From positions 1 through 7,488 of the forward strand of contig CANNNB010000113.1 in the NCBI GenBank assembly GCA_947505995.1: a stretch of 7,488 nucleotides of DNA, written 5' to 3'. This stretch comes from Comamonadaceae bacterium (GTDB lineage Bacteria; Pseudomonadota; Gammaproteobacteria; Burkholderiales; Burkholderiaceae). Below the pieces are notes generated by a model. It searched no databases, was not told the DNA's origin, and worked only from the letters and a program-made list of their open reading frames with translations. Of this stretch, positions 6,875-7,488 are shown piece by piece (the first letter of the stretch is position 1; each line of letters opens with the position of its first letter). The translations under genes were made by a program, and so were the position numbers.

Positions 6875-7488
6875 ATGTCTATGCGTTCACATTATTGCGG
6901 TCTAGTCACCGAAGCCCTGATGGGCCAAACCGTTACTTTGTGCGGTTGGGTCAATCGCCGTCGTGACCACGGTGGCGTGATTTTCGTAGACGTGCGCGAC
7001 CGCGAAGGCTATGTGCAAGTGGTGTGTGATCCCGATCGTGCAGACATGTTCAAAACCGCTGAAGGTTTGCGTAACGAGTTTTGCATTCAGATCAAAGGCT
7101 TGGTCCGTGCGCGTCCTGAAGGCACTACCAACGACAACCTGAAAAGCGGCAAGATTGAAATCTTGTGCCACGAACTCACGGTTTTGAATCCGTCTGTCAC
7201 ACCACCTTTCTTGCTCGACGACGACAATCTGTCTGAAACCACACGCCTCACACATCGCGTGCTAGATTTGCGCCGTCCTTACATGCAAAACAACCTCAAG
7301 CTGCGCTACAAAGTAGCCATGGAAGTTCGCAAATTCCTAGACGAGAACGGTTTCATTGACATTGAAACACCCATGCTCACCAAGAGCACACCCGAAGGTG
7401 CGCGTGATTATTTGGTGCCTAGCCGTGTACACGATGGTCACTTCTTTGCGTTGCCCCAGTCGCCTCAATTGTTCAAACAATTGCTCAT
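6875..7488 (+). CDS. aspS: Aspartyl-tRNA synthetase (probably non-discriminating), 3' end cut by window
   Basis: This class II synthetase charges tRNA(Asp) with aspartate. The first 204 residues are present and the rest runs off the window. The N-terminal anticodon-binding OB-fold is clear from [35 protein letters not shown] and CDPD. The linker [21 protein letters not shown] leads into the catalytic domain. Motif 1 reads [30 protein letters not shown] (154-183), with the TPEGARD flipping loop, then the aspartate-binding [14 protein letters not shown]32 and G83 are the two positions where non-discriminating bacterial enzymes differ from E. coli (Leu and Lys). The ATG at 6875 is chosen because related proteins begin MSMR; ATG 6881 is an alternative that matches the E. 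coli start. The ribosome binding site is weak (GAAAGAA, 6860-6866). It lies 47 bases after DUF502. Confidence 0.96.
   Translation, partial: MSMRSHYCGLVTEALMGQTVTLCGWVNRRRDHGGVIFVDVRDREGYVQVVCDPDRADMFKTAEGLRNEFCIQIKGLVRARPEGTTNDNLKSGKIEILCHELTVLNPSVTPPFLLDDDNLSETTRLTHRVLDLRRPYMQNNLKLRYKVAMEVRKFLDENGFIDIETPMLTKSTPEGARDYLVPSRVHDGHFFALPQSPQLFKQLL

Overview
This window is ordinary bacterial chromosome, coding on the plus strand throughout. It carries nine genes, the first and last cut by the window ends. The gene content (ubiE, a Tim44-domain gene, ubiJ, ubiB; then FmdB, DUF502, aspS) and the protein sequences fit a betaproteobacterium of the order Burkholderiales. Moderate GC and heavy use of TTG for leucine suggest a Comamonadaceae-like freshwater lineage, but that is an impression and not a placement. 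I see no RNA genes, mobile elements, CRISPR arrays or plasmid/phage genes, and no gene-free stretch longer than about 60 bases.

Region 1 (1-4306) is a ubiquinone biosynthesis block. It holds the 3' end of a DUF971 gene, then ubiE (quinone C-methyltransferase), a secreted or membrane-anchored Tim44-domain protein, ubiJ (SCP2-type lipid-binding accessory factor) and ubiB (ABC1/ADCK atypical kinase-like protein). ubiJ and ubiB overlap by four bases. The order ubiE-ubiJ-ubiB is the E. coli order, but here a Tim44-domain gene sits between ubiE and ubiJ. UbiE carries out one ring methylation. UbiJ is known in E. coli as part of the soluble Ubi complex that handles the hydrophobic intermediates. UbiB is thought to move or expose these lipids at the membrane using ATP.

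Region 2 (4318-5766) is a 482-residue sodium:solute symporter whose ribosome binding site overlaps the ubiB stop codon, so it is probably co-transcribed with ubiB. Its substrate cannot be read from the sequence.

Region 3 (5767-7488) holds a small FmdB-type zinc-ribbon protein, a two-helix DUF502 membrane protein and the first 204 codons of aspS. A consensus TATAAT and a perfect 9-bp inverted repeat lie directly before the FmdB start codon, so a new transcription unit may begin there. The AspRS N-terminal domain carries the His and Gly residues associated with non-discriminating AspRS, which predicts that Asn-tRNA(Asn) is made indirectly through GatCAB.

Nothing here is a clear undescribed system. 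The most useful leads are the Tim44 gene embedded in the ubi cluster, the hairpin/-10 arrangement before fmdB, the altered TM8 sodium-site motif in the symporter, and the non-discriminating AspRS signature.
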